A stretch of 64,000 nucleotides of DNA from Comamonas sp. KCTC 72670. Lineage in GTDB: Bacteria; Myxococcota; Myxococcia; Myxococcales; Myxococcaceae. Both the position numbers and the translations under genes were made by a program. The DNA is taken from the NCBI GenBank assembly GCA_014656495.1, contig BNCN01000005.1, forward strand, positions 62,001 to 126,000, given 5' to 3'. Of the stretch, positions 49,992 through 60,348 are shown in pieces (within the stretch, counting starts at the first letter, position 1; every line of letters starts with the position of its first letter). The notes below the pieces were generated by a model that did not search any database, had not been told where the DNA came from, and saw only the letters and a list, made by a program, of their open reading frames with translations.

Positions 49992-51535
49992 TCTCCGCGT
50001 CCCCCGCGCCGGGGCGGCTTGCCTCGCCGCGCCGGTTTCACCCCTGTCTTCGGTTTCGACTTCCGCGCCGGCTTCGCCCGGGCGGGGACCCGCCCGCTGA
50101 AGATGGCCTCGGCGCTCTCGCTGTCCTTCTCCACGTCGATGCCCCGGGCCGTCATCGTGAACCGCCGCCAGGCGGCATCATGCCCGCTCTCCCGGGCCTT
50201 CGGCACGGAGATGACATGGAAGCGCCGCGAGCGCAGCTCCACCTGGCGGAGCTCGAGGACGGTGTCGACGAGCACCTCCACGCCCTGGGGCAGCACCTCC
50301 CCCGAGGGGGCGATGAGCGGGCGGGTCTGCTGGATGGCCAGCGGGGTGACTCCCAGGGAAAGCAGTTCGTGCATGAGCGCGGCGAGAAAGCGGGGTGTGC
50401 GTTCCGGGTCCGTGAGCTCCTGGCAGAAGGACGCCAGCCCGTCCAGCACGAGGCGCCGGGTGCCGTGTTGTTTCACGTGGCGGAACAGCTCCTCGGCCAT
50501 CGCGTCCGGCAGGGACTCCGCCGCCGCGCGGGTGCGCAGGTGGAGCCGGCCCGCCTCCACGTGCTCCCGCAGGCCCAGCCCCATCCGCTCCGCCTTGTCG
50601 AGGAGCCGGAGCGGCGACTCCACGAAGCCGTGGTACAGCCCGGGCTCGCCCTGGCGCGCGCCCTCCGCCAGGAAGTGCAGGCCCAGCAGCGTCTTGCCGC
50701 TGCCCGCGGAGCCCGCGACGAGCGTGGACGACTCGCGCACCAGGCCGCCCGTGAGCATCCCGTCCAGCGCGGGGATGCCAAAGGCGAGCCGCTCATCCAG
50801 CGCGGGCACCCTGAGGGGCTGTGGGATGTGGAGGGTCTCGATGCGGGGATGGACGCACACGCCATCGTTGGTGATTTCGAAGCTGTGCCGGCCGGAGAGC
50901 TGCTCGCCGCCGCGGAACTTCGACACCTCGATGGCGCGCACCGTCTTCACGCCGAAGCGCTCCTGCGTCACGCCAATGACGCCGTCCACCATGGTGTAGC
51001 GCGGGTCGGCCGGGTCGTTGTGCTGCCCGGTGAGCATCAGCGTGGTGCAGCCCGCGAGCGCGTTGTGGACGCACAAACCGTGGAGGAACTCCCGAAGGCC
51101 GGGCGCGTTCTCCGAGCGCTCCTCCAGGGCCATCAGCCCGTCCACCACCAGCACCGTGGCGCCGTGCTCGCGCACCGCGCGGAAGATGAGCCGGCTGAGG
51201 CCTCCCAGCCCCTCGGACTTGAGGGCCGCGGAGCCGCTCTCGTAGTTCAGCGCGCGGCCAACGTCCTCCTGGCGGAAGAAGCGCTGGCTCTTGAGGTGCA
51301 GCATCATCCGCGAGTGGGACTCGCCCATCACCGTGAGGTAGATGGCCCGTCCACCGCGCGCGACGGTGGAGAAGCAGAACTGGTTGCCCAGGATCGTCTT
51401 GCCCGTCCCCGGCGCGCCCGTGACGATGTACGTGCCCCCGCGAAGAAAGCCGCCGCGCAGGAGCGCGTCCAGCCCTGGCACGCCGCTGGGAACCCGCGCG
51501 TCGGGTTCGGCCGGCCGCTCAGAGGTGTCCGTCAC
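49988..51535 (-). CDS. KaiC-like tandem RecA-fold ATPase
   Basis: 515 residues with two RecA/KaiC domains. Domain 1 (about 15-240): Walker A GAPGTGKTILGNQF, Walker B TVLVVDGLMAL. Domain 2 (about 255-460): Walker A GSAGSGKTLLGLHF, Walker B RRLVLDGLASF. The C-terminal ~45 residues are strongly basic (RVPARAKPARKSKPKTGVK). KaiC relatives of this type form hexamers and couple ATP hydrolysis to signalling; the Ser-Thr pair of clock KaiC is not evident. Operonic with a CheY-like receiver and no KaiA/KaiB, so a non-clock switch is more likely. Confidence 0.85.
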   Translation of the reverse strand: MTDTSERPAEPDARVPSGVPGLDALLRGGFLRGGTYIVTGAPGTGKTILGNQFCFSTVARGGRAIYLTVMGESHSRMMLHLKSQRFFRQEDVGRALNYESGSAALKSEGLGGLSRLIFRAVREHGATVLVVDGLMALEERSENAPGLREFLHGLCVHNALAGCTTLMLTGQHNDPADPRYTMVDGVIGVTQERFGVKTVRAIEVSKFRGGEQLSGRHSFEITNDGVCVHPRIETLHIPQPLRVPALDERLAFGIPALDGMLTGGLVRESSTLVAGSAGSGKTLLGLHFLAEGARQGEPGLYHGFVESPLRLLDKAERMGLGLREHVEAGRLHLRTRAAAESLPDAMAEELFRHVKQHGTRRLVLDGLASFCQELTDPERTPRFLAALMHELLSLGVTPLAIQQTRPLIAPSGEVLPQGVEVLVDTVLELRQVELRSRRFHVISVPKARESGHDAAWRRFTMTARGIDVEKDSESAEAIFSGRVPARAKPARKSKPKTGVKPARRGKPPRRGGRGE

Positions 51536-51636
51536 ACGATGCTCCTTCCGCCCTGGGGCGCGAACCTAGGCCAGCACGGAGCGCATGCCACGCATTTGCG
51601 CGGCGTGTGTTCGGAACCGGGCGCTGGCGGCGGCGC

Positions 51637-53205
51637 TCACCGCGTCCCCTGCGACCCGGCTGTCGACAGCGAGGCGCGGAGCAGGTGTTTCTGGACCTTG
51701 CCCAGCGCGTTGCGTGGCAGCGCGTCCGTGAAGACGACCTGACGGGGCTTCTTGAAGCTGGCGAGCCGGTCCTTGCACCAGTCCACCAGGGCCCGCGGCT
51801 CCGGCGCGGACGCGCCCGCGTGGGGCACCACCACGGCCACCACCTGCTCGCCCAGGTCCGCGTCCGGCAGGCCCAGCACCGCCACCTCGGCGACGGCGGG
51901 GTGCATGGCGAGCACCTCCTCCACCTCGCGCGGGTACACGTTGAAGCCGCCGCTGATGATGAGCTCGCGCGCGCGGCCGGTGATGCGCAGGTAGCCGTCC
52001 GCGTCCAGCGCGCCGAGGTCGCCGGTGCGGAACCAGCCGTCTGCGTCGAAGGACTCGGCGGTGGCGTCCTGCCGGCGCCAGTAGCCCGCGAAGACGTGAG
52101 GCCCCCGCACCTCGATTTCCCCCGTCTCGCCCTGGGGCAGCACCTGGCGCGAGCGCACGTCCACCACGCGCGCCTCCTGGCCCGGGTAGGGGAAGCCCAC
52201 CGTGCCCGGCCGGCGCTCGCCGTCGTAGGGGTTGGTGGTGTTCATGATTGTCTCCGTCATCCCGTAGCGCTCCAGGATGCGGGCGCCCAGCTCCGCCTCG
52301 ATGTCCGTGAAGAGCTGGGGGCTGAGCGGCGCCGAGCCGGAGACCCACAGGCGCAGCGCGCGCGGCTTCACGCCCGACGCGCGGACCTCCTCCAGCAGGC
52401 GGCCGTACATGGTGGGCACGCCGAAGAACATCGTGACGCGGGCGTCGTCGCGCAGCGTGGACAGCACCTCGGGCGCGGTGAAGCGCCGGCGCAGGTCCAC
52501 GCTGGCGCCGGTGAACAGCGTGCCGTGCAGGCCCACCATCAGCCCGTGGGTGTGGAAGAGGGGCAGGGCGAGCAGGAGCCGGTCCTGCTGTGTCCACCGC
52601 CACGCCTCGGTGACGGCCTGGACGTTGGCCAGCAGGTTGCGGTGCAGCAGCATGGCGCCCTTGGAGCGGCCCGTGGTGCCGGAGGTGTAGCCCAGCACCG
52701 CCAGGTCCTCCGGACGCGGCAGCGCCAGCGGCGCGGAGGACGCGGCGCCCTCCGCCATCAGCGTGTCGAAGGGGACCGCGGCCAGCGACTCCGGCATCGC
52801 GGCGGTGGGCGGCTCCACCGTGACGAGCCACTGGAGCGAGGGGAGCTGCGCCCGCAGCGGGGCCAGCTCGGCGGCGCCCGCGGCCCCGGTGACGCAGCTG
52901 CAGACCTCCGCGTCGGACAGGATGTGCGCCAGCTCCACCTGCCGGTAGGCGGTGTTCACCAGCACCACCACGCCGCCCGCGGACTGCACGCCCAGGTAGG
53001 CGATGGCGAAGCGGGCGCTGTTCTCCAGGAACAGGGCCACCCGCTCTCCCGGCTGGAGCCCGCGCTGCTTCAGGCCTCGCGCGAAGGCCGTGACGTGCGT
53101 GGCGAGCTGGCCGTACGTGAAGGCCTCCCGCTCGAACGTCAGCAGGGGCTGGGCGGGGGCTCGGTGCGCGTGGTCCAGGAACACTTCGAGAAGGGAGGAC
53201 GGCAT
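51637..53205 (-). CDS. Acyl-CoA synthetase (ANL superfamily, malonyl/acyl type)
   Basis: 522 residues. ANL motifs: A3 GYTSGTTGRSKGAML, A5 ERYGMTETIMNTTNPYDG, A7/A8 GWFRTGDLGALDADGYLRITGRARELIISGGFNVYPREVEE and C-terminal FTDALPRNALGKVQKHLL with the catalytic Lys. The size, the NPYDG segment and the RxLGKV end resemble malonyl-CoA synthetases (MatB) and medium-chain acyl-CoA ligases; exact acid unknown. Activates a carboxylic acid as acyl-AMP and then acyl-CoA. ATG 53205. Divergent from the efflux operon. Confidence 0.85.
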   Translation of the reverse strand: MPSSLLEVFLDHAHRAPAQPLLTFEREAFTYGQLATHVTAFARGLKQRGLQPGERVALFLENSARFAIAYLGVQSAGGVVVLVNTAYRQVELAHILSDAEVCSCVTGAAGAAELAPLRAQLPSLQWLVTVEPPTAAMPESLAAVPFDTLMAEGAASSAPLALPRPEDLAVLGYTSGTTGRSKGAMLLHRNLLANVQAVTEAWRWTQQDRLLLALPLFHTHGLMVGLHGTLFTGASVDLRRRFTAPEVLSTLRDDARVTMFFGVPTMYGRLLEEVRASGVKPRALRLWVSGSAPLSPQLFTDIEAELGARILERYGMTETIMNTTNPYDGERRPGTVGFPYPGQEARVVDVRSRQVLPQGETGEIEVRGPHVFAGYWRRQDATAESFDADGWFRTGDLGALDADGYLRITGRARELIISGGFNVYPREVEEVLAMHPAVAEVAVLGLPDADLGEQVVAVVVPHAGASAPEPRALVDWCKDRLASFKKPRQVVFTDALPRNALGKVQKHLLRASLSTAGSQGTR

Positions 53206-53358
53206 GGGCGCGCACCTTAGCGCCGCCGCCCCCAGGGGCTTCCACCCCTTGCGGGCGCTGTCCGCTTCTGGGACGAACCTTTTCGCAAGCGGGCACGGCC
53301 TCCCGGGTAGGGCCGTGGGTCCTGAGTGGTTTCAGGGGGTTGGGTGACGAAGCGGCCT

Positions 53359-53374
53359 TGGCACGCGCCTCGCT
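53359..53374 (+). promoter_or_regulatory. Sigma-54-like -24/-12 element (candidate)
   Basis: TGGCAC (53359-53364) plus G, then TCGCT (53370-53374), matches TGGCACG-N4-TTGC with one mismatch; the GG and GC doublets are at the correct 12-base spacing. The operon carries its own NtrC-type activator. Against it, transcription would start near 53385, only ~3 bases before GTG 53388, leaving the ribosome site (AGGGAG 53377-53382) outside the mRNA. Confidence 0.35.
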
Positions 53375-53387
53375 CTAGGGAGCGCCC

Positions 53388-54632
53388 GTGGACATTCCCA
53401 AAGCCAAGAAGCCGCGTCGCAAGCCCTGGATTCTCGCCATCGGTGGCGTCTGCGCGCTCCTGGCCGTGACGGTCGGGCTGTCGCGGCTGCGCCCGGCCGC
53501 GCCCTCCGTGGAGCGGGCCTCGGTGTGGCTGGACACGGTGAAGCGCGGGCCCATGGTGCGGCAGGTGAAGGGGGCGGGCACGCTGGTGCCGGAGTACATC
53601 CGCTGGCTCACCGCGGACACGGCGGGCCGGGTGGAGCGCATCCACGTGCGCCCCGGCGCCGCGGTGACGGCGGACACGCTCCTCCTCGAGCTGACGAACC
53701 CGGACGTGCAGCTCCAGGCGCTGGAGGCCGAGCGTCAGCTCGCCAGCGTGGAGGCGGACCTCATCCAGGTGCGCATGGAGCTGGAGACGCAGCGGCTGGC
53801 GCAGGAGGCCACCGTGGCGACGCTGGTGAACGAGTCCGCCGAGGCCGGGCGCCGCGCGGAGGCGAACGAGGACCTCTTCGGCAAGGCGCTCATCGGCGAC
53901 CTGGAGGTGCGGCAGACGCGCGAGAAGGCCGCCGAGCTGCGCCGCCGGCTTGCGCTGGAGGAGAAGAAGCTCGTCGTCGTGGCCTCCAGCATGAAGGAGC
54001 AGCTCGCCGCGCAGCAGGGGCAGGTGGACCGGCTGAAGGCGGTGGCCCGCTTCCGCCGCGCGCAGGTGGAGTCCATGAAGGTGGTGGCGGGCGAGGACGG
54101 CGTGCTCCAGGAGCTACCGCTGGAGCTGGGGCAGTGGGTGACGCCGGGCGTGCTGCTGGCGAAGGTCGTCAAGCCGGAGCGGCTGAAGGCGGAGCTGCGC
54201 ATCGCGGAGACGCAGGCGCGCGACATCCAGCCGGGGCTGAAGGCGCTGGTGGACACGCGCAACGGCGTGGTGGAGGGCGAGGTGGCGCGGGTGGCGCCCG
54301 CCGCGAGCCAGGGCACGGTGCGCGTGGAGGTGTCGCTGCCCGCCGAGCTGCCCCGGGGCGCCCGGCCCGACCTGACGGTGGAGGGCACGGTGGAGCTGGA
54401 GCGGCTGGGTGACGTGCTGTCGGTGGGGCGCCCGGCCGGCGCGCAGCCCAACGCCACCATGGCCCTCTTCCGGTTGATGCCAGGCAGTGATGAGGCGGTC
54501 CGCGTGCCCGTGCAGCTCGGCCGGGGCTCGGTGAACGCGGTGGAGGTGCTCCAGGGGCTCCAGGAAGGCGACCAGGTGGTGCTGTCGGACATGGCCGCGT
54601 GGGACGCGGTGGAGCGGGTGAGGCTGCGATGA
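53388..54632 (+). CDS. Efflux adaptor (membrane fusion protein, MacA/HlyD type)
   Basis: 414 residues from GTG 53388 with AGGGAG upstream. N-terminal membrane anchor ([19 protein letters not shown]), lipoyl-type segment ([21 protein letters not shown]), long coiled coil (about 115-230: [26 protein letters not shown]), then barrel and membrane-proximal domains ending [12 protein letters not shown]. It should link an inner-membrane ABC permease to an outer-membrane exit. It starts an operon of two permeases and two ATPases. Its last 16 codons are duplicated in front of the first ATPase gene (57090-57136). Stop overlaps the next start by 4 bases. Confidence 0.88.
   Translation: MDIPKAKKPRRKPWILAIGGVCALLAVTVGLSRLRPAAPSVERASVWLDTVKRGPMVRQVKGAGTLVPEYIRWLTADTAGRVERIHVRPGAAVTADTLLLELTNPDVQLQALEAERQLASVEADLIQVRMELETQRLAQEATVATLVNESAEAGRRAEANEDLFGKALIGDLEVRQTREKAAELRRRLALEEKKLVVVASSMKEQLAAQQGQVDRLKAVARFRRAQVESMKVVAGEDGVLQELPLELGQWVTPGVLLAKVVKPERLKAELRIAETQARDIQPGLKALVDTRNGVVEGEVARVAPAASQGTVRVEVSLPAELPRGARPDLTVEGTVELERLGDVLSVGRPAGAQPNATMALFRLMPGSDEAVRVPVQLGRGSVNAVEVLQGLQEGDQVVLSDMAAWDAVERVRLR
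54585..54631 (+). repeat. Direct repeat, copy A (adaptor 3' end)
   Basis: 47-base segment that ends at the permease 1 start codon. It matches 57090-57136 at 42 of 47 positions (36 of the last 39). The duplicate lies before the ATPase start codon; the ATGs align. Confidence 0.8.
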
Positions 54633-57070
54633 CGACCGGTTCGAGTGCCATGGATGCGCTGCGGCAGGACCTCCGCTACACGCTGCGCGCGCTGAAGAAG
54701 AGCCCGGGCTTCGCCGTGGTCGCGGTGCTCGCGCTGGCGCTGGGGATTGGCGCCAACAGCGCCGTCTTCAGCGTGGTGAACGGGGTGCTGCTCACGCCGC
54801 CTCCGTATGCCGAGCCCGAGCGGCTGGTGCACGTGAGCGGGAACATCGCGCAGGTGAACCTGACGGACATCTCCCTGTCCGTGCCCGAGTACCAGGACCT
54901 GCGCGAGCGGCCCCGCGCCTTTGAATCCGTGGCGGCCTACCATCCCTCCAATGTCGCGTTGACCGGTGGAGAAGCACCGCAGCAGTTGAGCGCGGCGGCG
55001 GCCACCGCGTCCTTCTTCTCCACGCTGGGCGTGACGCCCTCGCTGGGCCGGGGCTTCACCCAGGACGAGGAGGTCCCCGGCCGGCACCGCGTGGTGGTGC
55101 TCACCGACACCGCGTGGCGCGTGCATTTCGCGCGGGACCCGAACGTGCTCGGCCGCGCGCTGCAACTCGATGGCGAGCCGTACACGGTGGTGGGCGTGTT
55201 GCCACCGGGCGTCGCGTATCCCTCCTGGGCGGAGCTGTACCTGCCCTTCGCGCCCACGGAGGAGCAGCGCGAGGAGGGGCGCCGGGGAGCGCGGTTCCTG
55301 ACGGTGCTCGCGCGGCTGAAGGCCGGGGTGACGCTGGACGCGGCGCGGAGCGACCTGGCCCGCGTGACGAGGGACCTGGGGGTGGACCACGCGGAGCGCT
55401 ACCAGCAGGCGGGCTGGTCCTTCTCGGTGACCGCCCTGGAGGAGCGCGTCGTCGGTGCGGTGCGCGGGACGCTCTGGCTGCTGCTGGGCGCGGTGGGCTT
55501 CGTGCTGCTGGTGGCGTGCAGCAGCGTGGCCAACCTGCTGCTGGCCCGCATGGCGGCGCGGGGGCGCGAGGTGTCCATCCGCGCGGCGCTGGGCGCGGGC
55601 CGGGGCCGGCTCCTGGCGCAGTTCCTCACCGAGAGCCTGGTGCTGTCCGTGGCCGGCGGAGCGCTGGGGCTGCTGCTGGCGCTGTGGGGCACGGACGCGC
55701 TGCTGGCCCTGGTGGGTGACGCCCTGCCGCGCGCGAGCGAGGTGCGTCTGGACGCGCGTCCGCTGGTCTTCACCGCCGGGGTGAGCCTGCTGACGGGCCT
55801 GCTCTTCGGCATGGCGCCGGCGGTGCAGGGCAGCCGGGCGGACCTGCGCACCGCGATGCATGAGGGTGTGCGAGGCTCCGACGGCGGCCGCTCCAGCAGG
55901 CTGCGCGCGGGGCTGGTGGTGGGGCAGGTCGCCCTGGCGCTGGTGCTGTTGGTGGGGGCGGGCCTCTTCATGAAGAGCTTCCTCGCGCTGCGGTCGGTGG
56001 ACGTGGGCTTCACGCCCGAGGGCGTGCTCACGGGCCGCCTGGCGCTGCCCGCGACGCGCTACCCGGACGCGGCCGGGCGACAGGCCTTCATGCGCGAGCT
56101 GCTGGAGCGCCTCGAGTCCCTGCCGGGCGTGGCGTCCGCGGGCTTCTCGACGTTGCTGCCCCTGGGCGGCCGGTCGGACCAGAGCTTCGACATCGAGGGG
56201 CGGTCCAAGGCGCCCGGCGAGCCGTGGCCCGCGGTGGAGTACCGCGCCGTCAGCCCCGGCTACCTTCGCACGCTGCGCGCCACCTTGCGCACAGGCCAGC
56301 TCCCCGAGGGCATGGAGGGGCCGGAGACCCCGTGGCGCGTGGTCATCAACAAGACCTTCGCGGACACGTATTGGCCCCAGGGGAACGCGCTGGGGCAGCG
56401 GCTGAAGCTGCACGGGGCGACGGCGCAGTGGACCACGGTGGTGGGCATCGTGGACGACGTGCGCGAGTGGGGGCTGGACGCGCCCTCGCGGCCCGCCGCG
56501 TATTACTCGGTGGCGCAGTTGCCCTCCGCGCATCTGGGCTTGGCGGTGCGCGCGACGTCCGGGGACGCGGAGTCGCTGCGCTCCAGCATCGAAGCGGAGC
56601 TGCGCGCGGTGGACGCGAGCCTGCCGCTGTATGGCGTGGCGCCGCTGACAGCCATCGTGGATGGGTCCATCGCCTCGCGTCAGCTGGCGGCGCTGCTGAT
56701 GGGGCTGTTCGCGGGCACGGCGCTGCTGCTGGCGGCGTTGGGGCTCTCGGGCGTCATCGCCTTCTCGGTGGCGCAGCGCACGCGGGAGATGGGCATCCGC
56801 ATGGCGCTGGGGGCCTCGCGGACGAGCGTGCTGGCGCTGGTGCTGAAGCAGGGCCTGCGGCTGACGGGCCTGGGCGTGGTGGTGGGCCTGGCTTTGTCTC
56901 TGGGGTTGGCGCGGCTCCTGGACGCAATGCTGTACGGCGTGGCGGCGTATGACGTGTGGACCTTCGCGGGGGTGGCCGCGCTGCTGAGCGCGGTGGCGCT
57001 CGTGGCCACGTGGCTGCCGGCGCGAAGGGCCACGCGCGTGGACCCCATCATCGCGTTGCGCGCGGAGTAG
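54629..57070 (+). CDS. MacB/ADOP-type ABC permease 1
   Basis: 813 residues from ATG 54629 (ATG 54650 possible). Large duplicated permease: N-terminal TM helix ([28 protein letters not shown]), periplasmic MacB-PCD domain (~40-260), three FtsX-type helices (about 285-420), a second MacB-PCD (~430-690), and three more helices to the C-terminus ([24 protein letters not shown].. [20 protein letters not shown]..). ADOP permeases act as mechanotransmission devices without transporting through their own helices. No ATPase domain; it depends on the ATPases downstream. It shares long identical DNA tracts with permease 2. Confidence 0.9.
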   Translation: MTTGSSAMDALRQDLRYTLRALKKSPGFAVVAVLALALGIGANSAVFSVVNGVLLTPPPYAEPERLVHVSGNIAQVNLTDISLSVPEYQDLRERPRAFESVAAYHPSNVALTGGEAPQQLSAAAATASFFSTLGVTPSLGRGFTQDEEVPGRHRVVVLTDTAWRVHFARDPNVLGRALQLDGEPYTVVGVLPPGVAYPSWAELYLPFAPTEEQREEGRRGARFLTVLARLKAGVTLDAARSDLARVTRDLGVDHAERYQQAGWSFSVTALEERVVGAVRGTLWLLLGAVGFVLLVACSSVANLLLARMAARGREVSIRAALGAGRGRLLAQFLTESLVLSVAGGALGLLLALWGTDALLALVGDALPRASEVRLDARPLVFTAGVSLLTGLLFGMAPAVQGSRADLRTAMHEGVRGSDGGRSSRLRAGLVVGQVALALVLLVGAGLFMKSFLALRSVDVGFTPEGVLTGRLALPATRYPDAAGRQAFMRELLERLESLPGVASAGFSTLLPLGGRSDQSFDIEGRSKAPGEPWPAVEYRAVSPGYLRTLRATLRTGQLPEGMEGPETPWRVVINKTFADTYWPQGNALGQRLKLHGATAQWTTVVGIVDDVREWGLDAPSRPAAYYSVAQLPSAHLGLAVRATSGDAESLRSSIEAELRAVDASLPLYGVAPLTAIVDGSIASRQLAALLMGLFAGTALLLAALGLSGVIAFSVAQRTREMGIRMALGASRTSVLALVLKQGLRLTGLGVVVGLALSLGLARLLDAMLYGVAAYDVWTFAGVAALLSAVALVATWLPARRATRVDPIIALRAE
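55459..55545 (+). repeat. Identical tract shared with permease 2 (87 bp)
   Basis: Bases 55459-55545 are identical to 58719-58805 (offset 3260). The tract encodes the second-helix region of both permeases. Neutral third positions are also identical, which implies recent conversion or strong constraint. Confidence 0.85.
55580..55721 (+). repeat. Identical tract shared with permease 2 (142 bp)
   Basis: Bases 55580-55721 equal 58840-58981 (offset 3260) with no difference. It encodes the FtsX core helices. Sequence on both sides diverges. Confidence 0.85.
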
Positions 57071-57089
57071 CCAGGTGGCGTTTTCGAGT

Positions 57090-57133
57090 TCAGACAGGGC
57101 CGCGTGCGACGCGGTGGAGCGGGTGAGGCAGCC

Positions 57134-57136
<3 letters not shown>
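57090..57136 (+). repeat. Direct repeat, copy B (scar before ATPase 1)
   Basis: Copy of the adaptor gene's 3' end (54585-54631), now non-coding, in the 63-bp gap after permease 1. It supplies the ribosome-binding region of ATPase 1. Confidence 0.8.
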
Positions 57137-57895
<759 letters not shown>

Positions 57896-57912
57896 CCGGT
57901 CCGAGGCACGTC

Positions 57913-60330
57913 ATGGAAACCCTGCTGCAGGATGTCCGCTACGCCCTGCGCTCGCTGCGCAAGAGCCCGGGCTTCGCCGTGGTGGCCGTCCTGGCGCTGG
58001 CGCTGGGCATCGGGGCCAACAGCGCCGTCTTCAGCGTGGTGAATGGCGTGCTCCTCACGCCGCCGCCGCTGACCGAGCCGGACCGGCTGGTGGACCTGTC
58101 GAACACCTTCGCGAAGGCGGGCCGCAAGGGCCTCACCTCGTCGGTGGCCGAGTACCAGGAGTACCGCGCGCTGCCACGCGTCTTCGCGAACGTGGCGGCC
58201 TTCACGGACGGGGACATGACGCTCACCGGCCTGGACACGCCGCAGCACCTGCGCGTCGTGGAGGCCACCGCGTCCTTCCTGCCGACGCTGGGCGTCTCGC
58301 CCGCGCTGGGCCGTGGCTTCAACGAGGGCGAGGAGCTGCCCGGCCAGCACCGGGTGGTGGTGCTCACGCACGCGATGTGGCGGACCCACTTCTCCGAGGA
58401 CCCGGCCGTGCTCGGGCGCACGCTCCAACTCGACGGCGAGCCCTACACGGTGGTGGGCGTGCTGCCCCGGGGCGTGGTGTTCCCGGCGAACGCCGACCTC
58501 TACCGGCCCTTCGCGCCCTCGCCGGAGCTGGCCTCCGAGGAGAAGCGGGAGACGCGCTTCCTGGACGTGCTCGCGCGGCTGAAGCCCGGGGTGACGGTGG
58601 AGGCGGCGCGCGAGGACCTGGCGCGCGTGTCGTTGGCGCTGGCGGAGGCGCATCCCAAGTACCGGCTGTCGCAGCGCTCCATCGACCTCACCTCGCTGGA
58701 GGACATGGTGGTGGGCGAGGTGCGCGGGACGCTCTGGCTGCTGCTGGGCGCGGTGGGCTTCGTGCTGCTGGTGGCGTGCAGCAGCGTGGCCAACCTGCTG
58801 CTGGCGCGAGCCGCGGCGCGGGAGCGCGAGGTCTCCATTCGCGCGGCGCTGGGCGCGGGCCGGGGCCGGCTCCTGGCGCAGTTCCTCACCGAGAGCCTGG
58901 TGCTGTCCGTGGCCGGCGGAGCGCTGGGGCTGCTGCTGGCGCTGTGGGGCACGGACGCGCTGCTGGCCCTGGTGGGTGACGGCTTGCCGCGCGCGGCCGA
59001 GGTCCGGTTGGACGTGCGCTCGCTGCTCTTCACCACCGGGGTGAGCCTGCTGGCGGGCCTGCTCTTCGGCATCGTGCCGGCGCTTCAGTCGAGCCGCGCG
59101 GACCTGGGCGCCGCGATGCGCGAGGGCGCGCGTGGGACGGCTGGCGGCCGGTCGGGCCGGATGCGCTCGGCGCTGGTGGTGACGCAGGTGGCGCTGGCGT
59201 TGGTGCTGCTGGTGGGCGCGGGGTTGATTGGCAAGAGCCTGGCCTCGCTGCTGGCGGTGGACACCGGCTTCAAGCCCGAGGGGCTGCTCACCGGCCAGCT
59301 CTCGCTCCCGGACTCGGACTATGGCGAGCCGGCCCGGAAGGTGGCCTTCCAGCGCGAGCTGCTCCAGCGGCTCCAGGCGCTGCCGGGCGTGGCGTCCGTG
59401 GGGCTCACCAACGCGCTTCCGCTGGGCCGGTCCATCACCTTCGGCTTCGCCATCGACGGCCGGACACGCGAGCCCGGTGAGGTGTGGCCCGCGGTGCAGT
59501 TCCGCACGGTGAGCGCGGACTACCACCGGACGCTGGGCGTGCGGCTCCGCGAGGGCCGCTTGCTGGAGGCGACGGACGGGCCGGAAGCGCCGTGGGCGGT
59601 GGTCATCAACAAGACCTTCGCGGACACGTACTGGCCCCAGGGGGACGCGCTGGGGCAGCGGTTGAAGCTCCACCGGCCCGACGCGGAGTGGACCACGGTG
59701 GTGGGCATCGTGGACGACGTGCGCGAGTGGGCATTGGACCGTCCCACGCCGCCCATGGCGTACTACGCCGTCGACCAGCTCCCCTCCCACGGGTTGTCGC
59801 TCGTGGTCCGTGCCCGTGCCGGCGAGCCGGAGGCGCTGCGTCCGGCCATCGAGGCGGAGCTGCGCGCGGTGGACCGGAACGTGCCCCTCCACGGCGTGGC
59901 GCCCATGGTCCGCCTGGTCGACGAGTCCATCGGCTCCCGGCGGCTGTCGGCGCTGCTGATGGGGTTGTTCGCGGGCACGGCGCTGCTGCTGGCGGCGCTC
60001 GGCATCTCCGGTGTCATCGGCTACTCGGTGGCGCAGCGCACGCGAGAGGTGGGCATCCGCATGGCGCTGGGGGCCTCGCGGACGAGCGTGCTGGCGCTGG
60101 TGCTGAGGCAGGGCCTGCGGCTGACGGGGCTGGGCGTGGCCGTGGGCCTGGCCTTGTCGCTGGGCCTCGCGAGGTTCCTGGATGCAATGCTGTACGGGGT
60201 CGCCGCGTATGACGCGGGGACCTTCGTGGGCGTGGCGGCGTTGCTGACCGGGGTCGCCCTGGCGGCCACGTGGCTGCCAGCACGCAGGGCCACCCGGGTG
60301 GCCCCCATCATCGCCCTGCGGGCGGACTGA
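57913..60330 (+). CDS. MacB/ADOP-type ABC permease 2
   Basis: 805 residues from ATG 57913, 17 bp after ATPase 1. Same domain order as permease 1 (TM, MacB-PCD, three helices, second MacB-PCD, three helices). Similar over its full length but with diverged periplasmic domains (AFTDGDMTLTGLDTPQHL in place of [13 protein letters not shown]), suggesting different substrates. Two blocks in the first helix bundle are identical in DNA to permease 1. Stop is followed by ATPase 2 after 18 bp. Confidence 0.9.
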   Translation: METLLQDVRYALRSLRKSPGFAVVAVLALALGIGANSAVFSVVNGVLLTPPPLTEPDRLVDLSNTFAKAGRKGLTSSVAEYQEYRALPRVFANVAAFTDGDMTLTGLDTPQHLRVVEATASFLPTLGVSPALGRGFNEGEELPGQHRVVVLTHAMWRTHFSEDPAVLGRTLQLDGEPYTVVGVLPRGVVFPANADLYRPFAPSPELASEEKRETRFLDVLARLKPGVTVEAAREDLARVSLALAEAHPKYRLSQRSIDLTSLEDMVVGEVRGTLWLLLGAVGFVLLVACSSVANLLLARAAAREREVSIRAALGAGRGRLLAQFLTESLVLSVAGGALGLLLALWGTDALLALVGDGLPRAAEVRLDVRSLLFTTGVSLLAGLLFGIVPALQSSRADLGAAMREGARGTAGGRSGRMRSALVVTQVALALVLLVGAGLIGKSLASLLAVDTGFKPEGLLTGQLSLPDSDYGEPARKVAFQRELLQRLQALPGVASVGLTNALPLGRSITFGFAIDGRTREPGEVWPAVQFRTVSADYHRTLGVRLREGRLLEATDGPEAPWAVVINKTFADTYWPQGDALGQRLKLHRPDAEWTTVVGIVDDVREWALDRPTPPMAYYAVDQLPSHGLSLVVRARAGEPEALRPAIEAELRAVDRNVPLHGVAPMVRLVDESIGSRRLSALLMGLFAGTALLLAALGISGVIGYSVAQRTREVGIRMALGASRTSVLALVLRQGLRLTGLGVAVGLALSLGLARFLDAMLYGVAAYDAGTFVGVAALLTGVALAATWLPARRATRVAPIIALRAD
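58719..58805 (+). repeat. Identical tract, permease 2 copy (87 bp)
   Basis: Identical to 55459-55545. Flanking codons differ (VGEVRGT against VGAVRGT before, LLARAAAR against LLARMAAR after). Confidence 0.85.
58840..58981 (+). repeat. Identical tract, permease 2 copy (142 bp)
   Basis: Identical to 55580-55721. Confidence 0.85.
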
Positions 60331-60348
60331 CGCTTCGAGACGACATCC

